64,000 nt of DNA from DASXUG01 sp036504995 (GCA_036504995.1 DASXUG010000011.1:123142-187141); one strand, 5' to 3'; shown: positions 16,186 through 25,066, counted from the stretch's first letter. Notes: a model not told the origin generated them from the sequence alone. A program made the numbers and translations.

Positions 16186-18402
16186 ATGGAAATTAAGGTC
16201 AACTTCCTCGATAAGCTACGTTTAGAAGCTAAGTTTGATGACTTCACGGTAATTGCAGATCAGCCCATTCGCTATAAAGGCGATGGCTCTGCCCCTGGCC
16301 CCTTCGATTACTTTTTGGCTTCATCGGCCTTGTGTGCGGCTTATTTTGTGAAGTTGTACTGCAGTACGCGCAATATTCCTACCGAAAATATTCGCCTTTC
16401 GCACAACAATATTGTTGACCCAGAAAACCGTTATCAGCAGATTTTCAAGATACAGGTCGAATTGCCAGAGGATATTTCAGACAAAGACCGTCAGGGTATC
16501 TTACGCTCTATCGACCGTTGTACAGTCAAGAAAGTGGTGCAAGCTGGGGCCGAGTTCGTGATTGAAGAGGTCGCTAATCTGGACGCCGATGCGCAGGCCT
16601 TGCTGATGGTGAATCTGGGCGCTGATGCACTCACTTATATTGCTGGCAAGGATTTACCGTTGGAACAAACCATCGCCAATATGTCTGGGCTACTGGCGAA
16701 TTTGGGTATTAAGATTGAAATCGCTTCCTGGCGCAATATTATTCCCAATGTGTGGTCGTTGCATATCCGTGATGCGCACTCGCCGATGTGTTTTACTAAT
16801 GGCAAGGGGTCGACCAAGGAAAGCGCATTGGCGTCTGCCTTGGGCGAGTATCTTGAGCGACTGAGTAACAACCATTTCTATGCTGGGTCGTTCTGGGGCG
16901 AAGACATTGCCAACGCGGCGTTTGTGCATTATCCGAACGAACGCTGGTTCAAGTCAGGCCGTAAAGATGCGCTGCCGAAAGAAATTCTGGATGAGTACTG
17001 TCTGGAAATTTACAACCCTGATGGTGAGTTGCGCGGCTCTCACCTGATTGACACCAACTCGGGCAATGCCGAGCGCGGCATCTGTTCGCTGCCATATGTG
17101 CGCCAGTCGGACGGCGAGGTTGTCTACTTTCCGTCTAACTTGGTCGAAAACCTTTACGTCAGTAATGGCATGAGTGCTGGTAATACCCTGGTCGAAGCGC
17201 AAGTGCAATGTTTGTCGGAAATTTTCGAGCGGGCAGTCAAGCGCGAAATTCTGGAAGGTGAAATCGCCTTGCCAGATGTGCCGCAAGAAGTGCTGGCGAA
17301 ATACCCAGGCATTTTGGCTGGTATTCAGGGATTGGAAGAGCAGGGCTTCCCAGTGTTGGTCAAGGATGCGTCGCTGGGTGGGGCCTATCCAGTGATGTGC
17401 GTCACCTTGATGAACCCGCGCACGGGCGGTGTGTTTGCCTCGTTCGGCGCACACCCACGTATGGAGGTGGCGCTGGAACGTAGTCTGACTGAATTGCTGC
17501 AGGGCCGCAGCTTTGAAGGCCTGAATGATTTACCTCAGCCTACCTTTGCCAGTGAAGCCGTGACTGAACCTAATAACTTTGTTGAACACTTTATTGATTC
17601 CAGCGGAATTGTGTCGTGGCGGTTTTTCAGTGCCAAGGCGGATTATGCGTTTGTTGAGTGGGATTTTTCAGGTCAGGGCCAGAATGACAAAGCCAGCGCC
17701 AATGCCGAGGAAGCTGCAACTTTGTTTGGCATTTTGGCAGCCATGGGCAAAGAGGTTTATGTAGCAGTGTATGATCAGCTAGGTGCGACTGCTTGCCGAA
17801 TATTAGTGCCGGGCTATTCGGAAATTTATCCGATAGAGGATCTGGTCTGGGATAACACCAACAAGGCGCTGTTGTTCCGCGCTGATATTTTAAACCTCCA
17901 TCGTCTGGATGATGCCAGTCTGGAAGCACTGCTTGAGCGTTTAGAGAGTAACGAGCTGGATGATTACGGCGACATCGCCACCTTGATCGGTATCGAATTT
18001 GACGAGAATACTGACTGGGGTCAGCTTACAGTTCTGGAGTTAAAGCTGCTGATTCATCTTGCTTTACAGCAATTTGAGGGGGCGCATGAGTTGGTGGGTG
18101 CCTTTCTGCAATATAACGACAATACGTTAGAACGCGGACTGTTTTATCAGACCTTGAATGTGGTGTTGGAAGTACTGCTGGATGACGATCTGGAGCTAGC
18201 TGACTACGTGGTTAATTTCCGTCGCATGTTTGGCAACGCTAGGATGGATGCCGCTATGGGCTCAGTGGACGGCAGCGTGCGCTTCTTCGGCTTGACGCCA
18301 ACCAGTATGAAACTTGAAGGGCTGGACAGGCACCACCGCCTGATCGACAGCTACAGAAAATTGCATACGGCTCGGGCTAACATAGTAACTACGGCTGGTT
18401 AG
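16186..18402 (+). CDS. OsmC-domain/YcaO-domain fusion protein
   Basis: 738 residues from the ATG at 16186 (GGA upstream); an ATG at 16129 would add 19 residues without a ribosome site. Residues ~1-140 are an OsmC/Ohr-like fold keeping both reactive cysteines (SSALCAAYF and DRCTVKK). Residues ~185 onward match the whole E. coli YcaO (NVWSLHIRDAHSPMCFTNGKGSTKESALASALGEYLERL). YcaO is an ATP-dependent enzyme superfamily that in E. coli affects beta-methylthiolation of ribosomal protein S12. The fusion is known in several bacteria. No peptide precursor gene or azoline dehydrogenase is nearby, so a bacteriocin role is unlikely. Confidence 0.88.
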   Translation: MEIKVNFLDKLRLEAKFDDFTVIADQPIRYKGDGSAPGPFDYFLASSALCAAYFVKLYCSTRNIPTENIRLSHNNIVDPENRYQQIFKIQVELPEDISDKDRQGILRSIDRCTVKKVVQAGAEFVIEEVANLDADAQALLMVNLGADALTYIAGKDLPLEQTIANMSGLLANLGIKIEIASWRNIIPNVWSLHIRDAHSPMCFTNGKGSTKESALASALGEYLERLSNNHFYAGSFWGEDIANAAFVHYPNERWFKSGRKDALPKEILDEYCLEIYNPDGELRGSHLIDTNSGNAERGICSLPYVRQSDGEVVYFPSNLVENLYVSNGMSAGNTLVEAQVQCLSEIFERAVKREILEGEIALPDVPQEVLAKYPGILAGIQGLEEQGFPVLVKDASLGGAYPVMCVTLMNPRTGGVFASFGAHPRMEVALERSLTELLQGRSFEGLNDLPQPTFASEAVTEPNNFVEHFIDSSGIVSWRFFSAKADYAFVEWDFSGQGQNDKASANAEEAATLFGILAAMGKEVYVAVYDQLGATACRILVPGYSEIYPIEDLVWDNTNKALLFRADILNLHRLDDASLEALLERLESNELDDYGDIATLIGIEFDENTDWGQLTVLELKLLIHLALQQFEGAHELVGAFLQYNDNTLERGLFYQTLNVVLEVLLDDDLELADYVVNFRRMFGNARMDAAMGSVDGSVRFFGLTPTSMKLEGLDRHHRLIDSYRKLHTARANIVTTAG

Positions 18403-18404
18403 GC

Positions 18405-18428
18405 TTGCGAATTAGGTTTGCGAATTAG
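18405..18428 (+). repeat. Tandem TTGCGAATTAGG duplication
   Basis: Two imperfectly phased direct copies of TTGCGAATTAGG follow the ycaO stop. Small local duplication; no function is evident. Confidence 0.5.
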
Positions 18429-18484
18429 GGCATTTCATCTGGGCTGAGGCAGTTCTGACACCCAGAACAAATGTATGTTCGATA

Positions 18485-18543
18485 CCAGCACGATAAATTG
18501 TGCTGGCGTGCAATCAAACTGGCGGCTGGCAAAGCCTGCCGCC
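18485..18543. terminator. Two hairpins between convergent ycaO and doxX
   Basis: CCAGCAC (18485-18491) pairs with GTGCTGG (18500-18506). GGCGGC-T-GGC (18521-18530) pairs with GCC-T-GCCGCC (18534-18543) around an AAA loop. The position between convergent genes fits termination on both strands, though long T-runs are absent. Confidence 0.55.
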
Positions 18544-18557
18544 ATCAATCTAGTTTG

Positions 18558-18980
18558 TTAATTCCAGCGGTGCTTGCTCCCTTGGATACTAAAACGACCA
18601 GCACCTAAGAAGAAAACAGCTAAAGCAGTTGCGAGATACATGCCTTGTAGCTCCAGCGTCCAACCGCCCATTTGGTTTATATGGAAAAATTCGCCAGTAT
18701 GTACTAACAGAATAGCCACTACCATATTAATGGCGATAATGAGACCGCCAATGCGTGCCCAAAATCCGAGTAAAACAAGTAAGGGGGCTACCACCTCACC
18801 CACATAAACCAGATTGCCCACTGTTGCAGGCAGGCCAGCCTGTGTTACCAAACCAGTAATGAATCCAGCGCCATTTATCAGCTTGCTAACACCATGTAAG
18901 AGAATGAGAATCGCCAGCGTGGAGCGAAGAATGAGCTTTCCAGTATCAGCACAATTGCTATTAGTTGTCGTATTAAGCAT
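18558..18980 (-). CDS. DoxX family membrane protein
   Basis: 140 residues with four hydrophobic helices (LILRSTLAILILLHGVSKL, VGEVVAPLLVLLGFWARIGG, IIAINMVVAILLVH, GMYLATALAVFFLGAGRF) of the DoxX family. Members are small inner-membrane proteins, some part of quinone-linked or oxidative-stress complexes; most have no assigned reaction. It precedes, with 272 bp between, the truncated hemoglobin/DUF3034 pair on the same strand. An RBS AAAAGGAAAA lies upstream of the ATG. Confidence 0.85.
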   Translation of the reverse strand: MLNTTTNSNCADTGKLILRSTLAILILLHGVSKLINGAGFITGLVTQAGLPATVGNLVYVGEVVAPLLVLLGFWARIGGLIIAINMVVAILLVHTGEFFHINQMGGWTLELQGMYLATALAVFFLGAGRFSIQGSKHRWN

Positions 18981-19198
18981 AAGATTTTCCTTTTAAGTTA
19001 GTAGAAGCGATTTGCTTCTTATGATTGATTAAACTGGATTTGAGTCTATTTCGCTATTCTAGTACTGTTTGCTCTCAGGTTTCCTAAAAGCAGGTTTTTT
19101 TATATTAGAATATTCGGGTCATGGCAGGCTGTTGCCTAATGGCTTTATCCAGCAACTTAGTGAAGGCAGATCAATGCTGAGGTACAAATAAAAACCTC

Positions 19199-19219
19199 CG
19201 CTGGATATTTTTTCCAGCG
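19199..19219 (-). terminator. Hairpin downstream of the hemoglobin gene
   Basis: CGCTGGA (19199-19205) pairs with TCCAGCG (19213-19219). Read on the minus strand it is followed within a few bases by a T-rich stretch (GAGGTTTTTATTTG), so it can end the DUF3034-hemoglobin transcript. Confidence 0.55.
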
Positions 19220-19252
19220 AAGGGCGCCTAAAGCGGCAAAGCGAGTTGCTTT

Positions 19253-19729
19253 CTAATTTGCTGAAGTCATATTGGCAGGTGCAATAGCTGCACCAGTCGT
19301 GGTCTCAATGTCGCGATACATCGGTGCGAGTTTTGCTAACAGTTTATTCTGGGATGAAAACGGGACATTGTGCTTATCCATCGCCACCTGAAAATCCTCA
19401 ACCAAAGCATTAAATACTGCTCGGTTCACACGCATTCCAGCATGTGCTGTTTTCATATCACGTCCTGGGTATTTGCATCCGCCATCTAATAACTCACACA
19501 TTTGCTCTACTAGCATAGCTTTGATATAAGCTTGTTTAGGGGTGTCGAAAAACGGCTTGGTACGTGGGTCTGCCACTAAATTAATCATAAAGTCATCCAT
19601 GATGCTCACTAGACCTTCATGTCCACCGAAATCTTCAAAAGTGGTTTGTGCATAAGTTTGTGTAGTAGCGCCGAATACCAGCGCTGAAGTCAGCAGTAAT
19701 TGGCTGAGTAGTTTTTGTGTAAATGGCAT
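19253..19729 (-). CDS. Exported group 1 truncated hemoglobin
   Basis: 158 residues. Residues 1-~28 form a signal peptide (cleavage near TYA-QTT), then a truncated-globin fold starting FEDFGGHEGLVSIMDDF, with the proximal histidine in KTAHAGMRV and the DPRTKPFF motif of group 1. Group 1 truncated hemoglobins bind O2 or NO. A periplasmic location is uncommon since most are cytosolic. It lies 45 bp downstream of the DUF3034 gene on the same strand and they probably form an operon. Confidence 0.88.
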   Translation of the reverse strand: MPFTQKLLSQLLLTSALVFGATTQTYAQTTFEDFGGHEGLVSIMDDFMINLVADPRTKPFFDTPKQAYIKAMLVEQMCELLDGGCKYPGRDMKTAHAGMRVNRAVFNALVEDFQVAMDKHNVPFSSQNKLLAKLAPMYRDIETTTGAAIAPANMTSAN

Positions 19730-19774
19730 ATTAATTTTCCTAAATTCGTTAATGGGAGTACATGCTTTATGCGC

Positions 19775-20746
19775 TTAGAAGCCAACTTGAGTGGACAAAT
19801 AGAATGCATCTTGATGACCAAAGTTTGCGCCTACTGCATCAACAGTTGCGATATTGCCTAAACTGACATAAGCAGCGGTGACTGATACATTTTTAATCGG
19901 CATATAAGCAACAAACACATCAAATGCATCGTCTTCTTTTAAATTGACTGCGCCAGGCAATGCTGGACTAACCAAATTATTAGGTTTCATTCGATATTCG
20001 GCGCCGACAGCTAATTTGCGATTAACAAGATAAGCCGCAGATAACTCTAGTTCTGGTTCATAGTCGTCATTTTTTGCACCGCCAAAACCAAGCAAGCCGA
20101 ACTGGTTGGCTTTGGTTAATCTTAATGTACCGTTCAGCAGCAAATTTTTATCTAAGATGATTTTGGTAGCTGAGACATATAGATCGACACCATGATCTTT
20201 CTTTGCACCGACAACTGCACCTTTCACAAAGTCACCATCGTTGTTCTTTTTATACTGCACACCCAATGCAATTTGCGGCATCCAATTATCTTGATCTAAA
20301 ACTGCTTCACCTGCGACACGTACTTTTGCACCGACTATAGTCTGCGTAATATCATCACGCCCAATCGCATCGGCTCCAAGACCTGAGCGCACCTTAGTGC
20401 GTAGTTCACTTACGTCAAACCTTTGTTCCGCAATTGATAGCTCTACACGATCATAAATACCAACTGTTACACCATAGGTATCCAGCTGGTAGTTGTTGGT
20501 AGGCGCATAGGTATAATGCACATTTGCGCCAATTTCATTATTGGTACCATAACCGCCAATCACAGCCCACGGCGTTAAGCCGCCGCCAGCTGCACCCTCT
20601 ACTTGAGAAACACCACCAGTGAGTAATAATTTATCGCTCATAGCGCTATCTGCATAAGCGATTGTTGAAACCATGCTCAATGTAAGCCACATTGCCCCGA
20701 TGGCCTGCGGTAATACCTTCATCTTAAAACTTATGTATTTATTCAT
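19775..20746 (-). CDS. DUF3034 family outer-membrane-like protein
   Basis: 323 residues from an ATG preceded by TTGAGGG. A signal peptide (cleavage near AYA-DSA) is followed by repeated amphipathic beta-strands ending in QVGF, an outer-membrane barrel signature. I recognise it as the DUF3034 family by segments such as LLTGGVSQVEGAAGGGLTPWAVIGGYGT. Function of the family is unknown. Pairing with an exported hemoglobin suggests an envelope role linked to gas or radical handling, which is inference only. Confidence 0.82.
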   Translation of the reverse strand: MNKYISFKMKVLPQAIGAMWLTLSMVSTIAYADSAMSDKLLLTGGVSQVEGAAGGGLTPWAVIGGYGTNNEIGANVHYTYAPTNNYQLDTYGVTVGIYDRVELSIAEQRFDVSELRTKVRSGLGADAIGRDDITQTIVGAKVRVAGEAVLDQDNWMPQIALGVQYKKNNDGDFVKGAVVGAKKDHGVDLYVSATKIILDKNLLLNGTLRLTKANQFGLLGFGGAKNDDYEPELELSAAYLVNRKLAVGAEYRMKPNNLVSPALPGAVNLKEDDAFDVFVAYMPIKNVSVTAAYVSLGNIATVDAVGANFGHQDAFYLSTQVGF

Positions 20747-20882
20747 TTTTACCCTCAATTTAAATTAATAACGATGATGCTGACCCAGTGAGCTGACATG
20801 GACAGGTGAGCTGGTAGTCAAGGTTATTACGCGGGGGTTCTTGTTTTAGATGCGGTGTTATTAAAAAACTTTGGATGTTTAA

Positions 20883-21059
20883 ATGAAAGATTCTGACTAC
20901 AAAATATATGCATCAGAATTAAGCACCAATTGTATTGTCCCGAAAACGCTGCGATTTGGTAGCATTATTGAGAGAGAGGCCCTGTATATCTGCTTTTACA
21001 ATATAAGAGCAAAAATGCTACATAGCCGTCGACGAGATGCTAAGCAGCGATTCGTTTAA
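20883..21059 (+). CDS. Doubtful 58-codon ORF in the DUF3034/DUF1330 gap
   Basis: The 382-bp gap between divergent genes holds an ATG-started frame of 58 codons (MKDSDYKIYASELSTNC...) with a basic C-terminus (HSRRRDAKQRF). There is no ribosome site and no family is recognised. The gap otherwise shows nothing certain; promoters for both flanking genes must lie here. Confidence 0.12.
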   Translation: MKDSDYKIYASELSTNCIVPKTLRFGSIIEREALYICFYNIRAKMLHSRRRDAKQRFV

Positions 21060-21128
21060 ATAAACGCTCGAATGGTATAAACTCGTGCACGTATCGTCAT
21101 AATCTGCTTGATAAGATAAGGAATAAAA

Positions 21129-21416
21129 ATGTCAGCCTATTTTGTAGCAATCAAGATTGAAACTACCAATCAAGCCGAATTGGATATTTACGGCCAAATG
21201 GCAGGGCCTACGCTTCAGGGTCATCCTGCAACACCGAAAGCGTTTTATGGCGCAATACGAAATACGGATGGCCTAGCTGTAGAAGGGGCCGTAATTATTG
21301 AGTTTCCTAGCTTCAAAGAGGCTGAACTTTGGTATGACAGTCCAGCTTATCAGGAGGCGGTGGTACATAGATTTGCTGGTGCAAAATATACAACTTTTAT
21401 CATAGAAGGCGTTTGA
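21129..21416 (+). CDS. DUF1330 family protein
   Basis: 95 residues of the small ferredoxin-like alpha/beta DUF1330 family (YFVAIKIE, LDIYGQMAGPTL, IIEFPSFKEAELWYDSPAYQEA). The EFPS...A..W..SP.Y motif is diagnostic. Function unknown; the fold resembles dimeric alpha-beta barrel proteins. Ribosome site AAGGAA 7 bp upstream. It stands alone, with no obvious operon partner. Confidence 0.88.
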   Translation: MSAYFVAIKIETTNQAELDIYGQMAGPTLQGHPATPKAFYGAIRNTDGLAVEGAVIIEFPSFKEAELWYDSPAYQEAVVHRFAGAKYTTFIIEGV

Positions 21417-21560
21417 TTTTTCGAAGAGCAAATACTGCTATTCGACCTTTCTACTTTCATCGCCATCTCCCAGTGAATTAATTATTTTTTTCTAATTCTT
21501 AAGAAAGAGTTATATGCCTACACTGGAAAATGGCAATCAAAATGCAAAAGTAGATATGTA

Positions 21561-22349
21561 CTAAAAAGCACTCTTTAACACACCACCGTCTACCCGCAAA
21601 GCTGCCCCACTTGTAGCAGACGACAGCGGACTTGCGATATAGGCCACTAAAGAGGCAACTTCTTCCGGGCTGGCAAACCGCTTGATTAATGATGTGGGTC
21701 TCACTTTCTCAAAGAATTCTTTCTCAAATTCCTCAAATGTCTGGCCATCAGTTGATAAGGCATCCACAAAATCCACCACACCGCGCGTCTTGGTCGGCCC
21801 AGGTAAAATGCTGTTTACGGTGATGCCAGTGCCCGCCACAGTTTCGGCCAAGCCCCGTGATACGGCAATTTGTGCTGTCTTGGTCATACCGTAATGCACC
21901 ATCTCGGCAGGTATCTGGATCGCACTTTCGCTGGAGATAAAAATAATGCGGCCCCAGTCCGCCTGCTTCATGGCAGGCAGGTACATGCGAGATAGCCTTA
22001 TACCGCTTAGCACATTCACATCGAAGAACCGCAGCCAGTCGGCATCGGGAATTTCCTCGAAAGGCTTAGGCTCAAAAATGCCTAGGTTATTCACCAGGAT
22101 TTCCACATTGGGATATTGTTTGAATAATGCATCCGCTGCATCTGCAGTGCTTAAGTCACCTGCGAAACCTACGACTTCACCACTTGTAGCGGTCTTGATT
22201 TCAGAGGCTACTTTGTCAACCGCTGACTGAGTTCTGCCATTTACAATGACTTTTGCACCCTCTCGTGCCAAGGCAGTTGCTATAGCATGTCCGATACCAG
22301 CGGTACTGCCTGTCACTAGTGCTAACTTTCCATTTAATTTAAGATCCAT
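21561..22349 (-). CDS. Short-chain dehydrogenase/reductase
   Basis: 262 residues, classical SDR. Cofactor motif TGSTAGIG at residues ~14-21, NNLG at ~87, catalytic Ser in FISSES and YxxxK in YGMTK. Residue pattern after strand 2 (NGRTQ) favours NADP. Substrate is not predictable. It is on the minus strand with another SDR gene 107 bp upstream; together with the LysR regulator they form an SDR-SDR-LysR group. Confidence 0.88.
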   Translation of the reverse strand: MDLKLNGKLALVTGSTAGIGHAIATALAREGAKVIVNGRTQSAVDKVASEIKTATSGEVVGFAGDLSTADAADALFKQYPNVEILVNNLGIFEPKPFEEIPDADWLRFFDVNVLSGIRLSRMYLPAMKQADWGRIIFISSESAIQIPAEMVHYGMTKTAQIAVSRGLAETVAGTGITVNSILPGPTKTRGVVDFVDALSTDGQTFEEFEKEFFEKVRPTSLIKRFASPEEVASLVAYIASPLSSATSGAALRVDGGVLKSAF

Positions 22350-22456
22350 GTTTATTACATCCTTTTGACAAGATAAAACAGTTTAGATTGAGTTGAAATC
22401 GACCACCTATATCTTAAGATAACCAGAAGATTTCCGTGCTTATATTTATCCAAATT

Positions 22457-23206
22457 TTATAGCTGGCTCATACCGCCATCTACAATCAACTCGGTACCCA
22501 CGATAAATGCTGCATCAGCAGAAGCAAGATAAGTCACTGCGCTTGCCACCTCTTCAGGAGTACCAAAACGTTTAAGCGGGACTTGGGCTTCTATACTGGC
22601 GGCAACGGCATCTAATTGTTCTGCAGGGATCCCTAACTTGCCATAAAGCGGCGTCACTACTGGTCCTGGACTCACTACATTGACTCGGATACCGCGGCCA
22701 ACAAGCTCACCAGACAAAGTCTTAGCTAGAGAAATTAATGCGGCCTTACTCGCGGCATAAATACTGGAATTAGGCATGCCAATATGGGCATTGATCGAAC
22801 CGTTAAGCACGATAGATGCGCCTTTATTCAAATATGGCAATAGCGCCTGAATAGTGAAATAAGCACCTTTGATATTAATATTAAAGGTCAGATCCCATAG
22901 TGCTTCATCAGCATCTTCTAATGATGCGAATTTGGCCACGCCAGCATTGATAAAGATGGCATCCAATTTGATATTCGCTTTGGCAATTACATCTGCCAAC
23001 ACTTTAGCTGCTGCCAGGTCGCCTGCATCATTGCGCAATGCGATGGCTGATTCTCCCAGAGACTTCTTAGCTTCATCCAGCGTTTTTTGGTCGCGGCCAG
23101 TAATTACAACGCGCGCCCCTTCTTTGGCAAAAGCCTGCGCTGTAGCAAGGCCGATACCGCTATTGCCACCTGTGACCAATACTGCTTTATTTTCAAAACG
23201 GTTCAT
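22457..23206 (-). CDS. Short-chain dehydrogenase/reductase, divergent from LysR
   Basis: 249 residues from the ATG at 23206 (ribosome site AAGGGAG). Classical SDR with TGGNSGIG, INAG, catalytic Ser in LNGSIN and YAASK. It is clearly related to the SDR at 29993-30748 (shared VLVTGG-SGIGLATA, GIRVNVVSPGP, EEVA-AV-(T/A)(Y/F)L). Lies divergently from a LysR gene 107 bp away, so probably controlled by it. Confidence 0.88.
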   Translation of the reverse strand: MNRFENKAVLVTGGNSGIGLATAQAFAKEGARVVITGRDQKTLDEAKKSLGESAIALRNDAGDLAAAKVLADVIAKANIKLDAIFINAGVAKFASLEDADEALWDLTFNINIKGAYFTIQALLPYLNKGASIVLNGSINAHIGMPNSSIYAASKAALISLAKTLSGELVGRGIRVNVVSPGPVVTPLYGKLGIPAEQLDAVAASIEAQVPLKRFGTPEEVASAVTYLASADAAFIVGTELIVDGGMSQL

Positions 23207-23282
23207 GATAAAACTCCCTTGTTGTGAATGACAACTGCAGTATGAGCGTGTTATTACTTGCATACTAGTCACATATAAGTAA

Positions 23283-23313
23283 AATCACTTTATACCAAAA
23301 GTATAAGGTGATT
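23283..23313. promoter_or_regulatory. Near-perfect palindrome spanning the LysR ribosome site and start region
   Basis: Arms AATCACTTTATAC (23283-23295) and GTATAAGGTGATT (23301-23313) match at 12 of 13 positions around CAAAA. The right arm contains the likely ribosome site (AAGGTG) and ends directly before the ATG at 23314. It could be a LysR operator for SDR/LysR divergent control, or an mRNA hairpin that masks the start. Confidence 0.6.
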
Positions 23314-24237
23314 ATGGAAACGCTTAGTGGTATTGAGTCATTTGTAAGGAGTGCCGAGTTGGGTAGCTTTTCTGCGGCGGCACGCAGATTAAGCATGACT
23401 GCAGGCGGTGTCAGCAAAAATGTGGGCAAGCTTGAAGCCGATATGGGAGTTAGGTTATTCCAGCGCAGTACCCGCAAGCTGACATTAACAGAGGCTGGTG
23501 AGCAGTTCTTGCAACAGGTCGCTGGGGGTTTGGATACGATACAAACTGCGATTGCCAATGCCAGCAATGCTGGAGGCAAACCAGCTGGTACTCTCAAAGT
23601 CGGTATGGCGATGGCATTTGGTCGCGATCAAATATTACCTTTACTTGGCGACTTCCTAACTTTGTATCCAGATATCAAACCAGACTGGCGTTTTGATAAT
23701 CGTCAAGTCGATCTAATCGCTGAGGGTTTTGATGTAGCTATTGGCGGTGGCATCCAGCTTGCCCCAGGCATAGTGATGCGGCAGTTGGCTAAAGTCCATC
23801 TGATACTCGTAGCATCGCCAAGGTATCTCAAGGATAAAAGTTTACCGAAGACGCCTGAAGATTTATATATGCTTGATACCCTGGTACGGTTTTCGCAAAC
23901 CACTAGTCGTGTAACTCCCTGGCACTTACGAAGTAAGGCAGGTGAACAAGTGACAGTAGAACCACTGCCACGCGCCACCTTGAATGATCCAGAAGCACTT
24001 TGCTGCGCTGCCTTGAAAGATTTGGGTATAGTTCACGTACCAATGCCCCATGCTTTACCGTATCTAAAATCAGGAAGTCTGGTGAGAGTATTGCCTGATT
24101 GGTATAGCGATGGCGGTGAGATATCAATCTACTTTACTGCGAAAAAGTTGATGCCAGCTAAAACAAGAGTGTTTATTGATTTCGTCATTGAGCATTTCAA
24201 GAAACAAGATTTAGCCACGCAGTGGTCGGCTATTTAA
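23314..24237 (+). CDS. LysR family transcriptional regulator
   Basis: 307 residues. N-terminal HTH (LGSFSAAARRLSMTAGGVSKNVGKLEADMGVRLFQRSTRKLTLTEAG in family register), then a periplasmic-binding-like effector domain. The close fit to the CrgA/DsdC-like group of beta- and gammaproteobacterial LysR proteins suggests repression or activation of the neighbouring dehydrogenase. ATG at 23314 is preferred to the GTG two codons upstream. Confidence 0.88.
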   Translation: METLSGIESFVRSAELGSFSAAARRLSMTAGGVSKNVGKLEADMGVRLFQRSTRKLTLTEAGEQFLQQVAGGLDTIQTAIANASNAGGKPAGTLKVGMAMAFGRDQILPLLGDFLTLYPDIKPDWRFDNRQVDLIAEGFDVAIGGGIQLAPGIVMRQLAKVHLILVASPRYLKDKSLPKTPEDLYMLDTLVRFSQTTSRVTPWHLRSKAGEQVTVEPLPRATLNDPEALCCAALKDLGIVHVPMPHALPYLKSGSLVRVLPDWYSDGGEISIYFTAKKLMPAKTRVFIDFVIEHFKKQDLATQWSAI

Positions 24238-24425
24238 ATTACCTATAGTTGGATTGGGCTAATTTCATTGAAAATTGAGATTTGCTTTCTGACTCCCTAA
24301 AAGCTGATTTCATAATTTTTGGCTTGCCGTCCAATCCAGTCAGTAAGGCTTTCGTCAAATTAAAACCTGAGCGTCGTCGAGTAAAGCGGGTGAAGTCCAA
24401 TTGAATTTTAGGGTGTAATTGGAGT

Positions 24426-24457
24426 AAAAAAGGCCTGTTTGGATACAGGCCTTTTTT
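24426..24457. terminator. Strong bidirectional rho-independent terminator
   Basis: AAAAAAGGCCTGT (24426-24438) pairs perfectly with ACAGGCCTTTTTT (24445-24457), loop TTGGAT. A- and T-tracts on both sides make it work on either strand, between the LysR gene and the convergent lipoprotein group. Confidence 0.9.
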
Positions 24458-24522
24458 AATTTGAGTAATATTTTTATAATATAAAAACAATTGCTTGAAA
24501 AAATTATTTGATAAGTACAAAT

Positions 24523-24654
24523 CTAAATTTGCTTGTCAAAAAATGTATTACTAGCACTAGTATTTTGGATCTTAGCCTCTAAATAGTAATAGGATCCCAC
24601 ATAGCAGCTAATGACTAGGATTACAGTAAGTACGATATAGAAAATTCGTTTCAT
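24523..24654 (-). CDS. Small membrane protein (43 aa)
   Basis: Starting at the ATG at 24654 with ribosome site TAGGAGC, the product has a basic start (MKR), one hydrophobic helix (IFYIVLTVILVISCYVGSYYYL) and a polar tail. Not recognised. It lies 49 bp downstream of the lipoprotein gene on the same strand and is followed by a terminator, which supports its being the last gene of that transcript. Confidence 0.5.
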   Translation of the reverse strand: MKRIFYIVLTVILVISCYVGSYYYLEAKIQNTSASNTFFDKQI

Positions 24655-24703
24655 AACAGCTCCTAACCAATAAATATTTATTGTGATAAATATAATACTT
24701 ACC

Positions 24704-25066
24704 TTATCGATCAACACTTATTTCATCCATGCCAGCTGGATTACCCTGCATTGAAACAATATATGAATTGGTTTTTTTGTTGCAGCCATGCACTACCCAT
24801 TTTTCGATAATTTTGCCTGCAATCAATCGGTCATCGGAAAGCGTGGCGTCAGGTGATTTAGCAATTAAACTGGTCTGAATATCTGGCGCAGTTTCACATC
24901 CATCATATAAACCGCCATCAATTTGCATCATCACCTCCTCGGCATAGCCGCCCCGAATAAATGAGTTTTTGCTTTGATGATACTGTTGCTGCGAACACCC
25001 GCATAACCACAAGATAATTAAACTAATAAAATAATTCTGAGCTTTGTTGGGTCTGAAGTAAAACAT
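24704..25066 (-). CDS. Hypothetical lipoprotein
   Basis: 120 residues. N-terminal hydrophobic segment IISLIILWLCGC-like with a lipobox LCGC (cysteine ~24), then a polar domain with two further cysteines (DGCETAPD, VHGCNKKT) that could form a disulfide. Family not recognised. The start codon overlaps the stop of the Pal-like gene (TAATG), so translation is coupled. Confidence 0.6.
   Translation of the reverse strand: MFYFRPNKAQNYFISLIILWLCGCSQQQYHQSKNSFIRGGYAEEVMMQIDGGLYDGCETAPDIQTSLIAKSPDATLSDDRLIAGKIIEKWVVHGCNKKTNSYIVSMQGNPAGMDEISVDR

Noticed and set aside
15963..16247. Minus-strand open frame of 94 codons between nhaA and ycaO
   Set aside because: No ribosome site, overlaps the ycaO start, unusual composition with no recognisable domain.
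16186..18402. YcaO as part of a thiazole/oxazole-modified peptide cluster
   Set aside because: No precursor peptide, dehydrogenase or exporter nearby and the protein matches the housekeeping OsmC-YcaO fusion.
24239..24520. Minus-strand open frame of 93 codons after the LysR gene, and plus-strand fragment FGLPSNPVS reminiscent of MoeA
   Set aside because: The frame runs across a strong terminator and has no ribosome site. The MoeA-like string is too short and has no start; several frames look equally protein-like.
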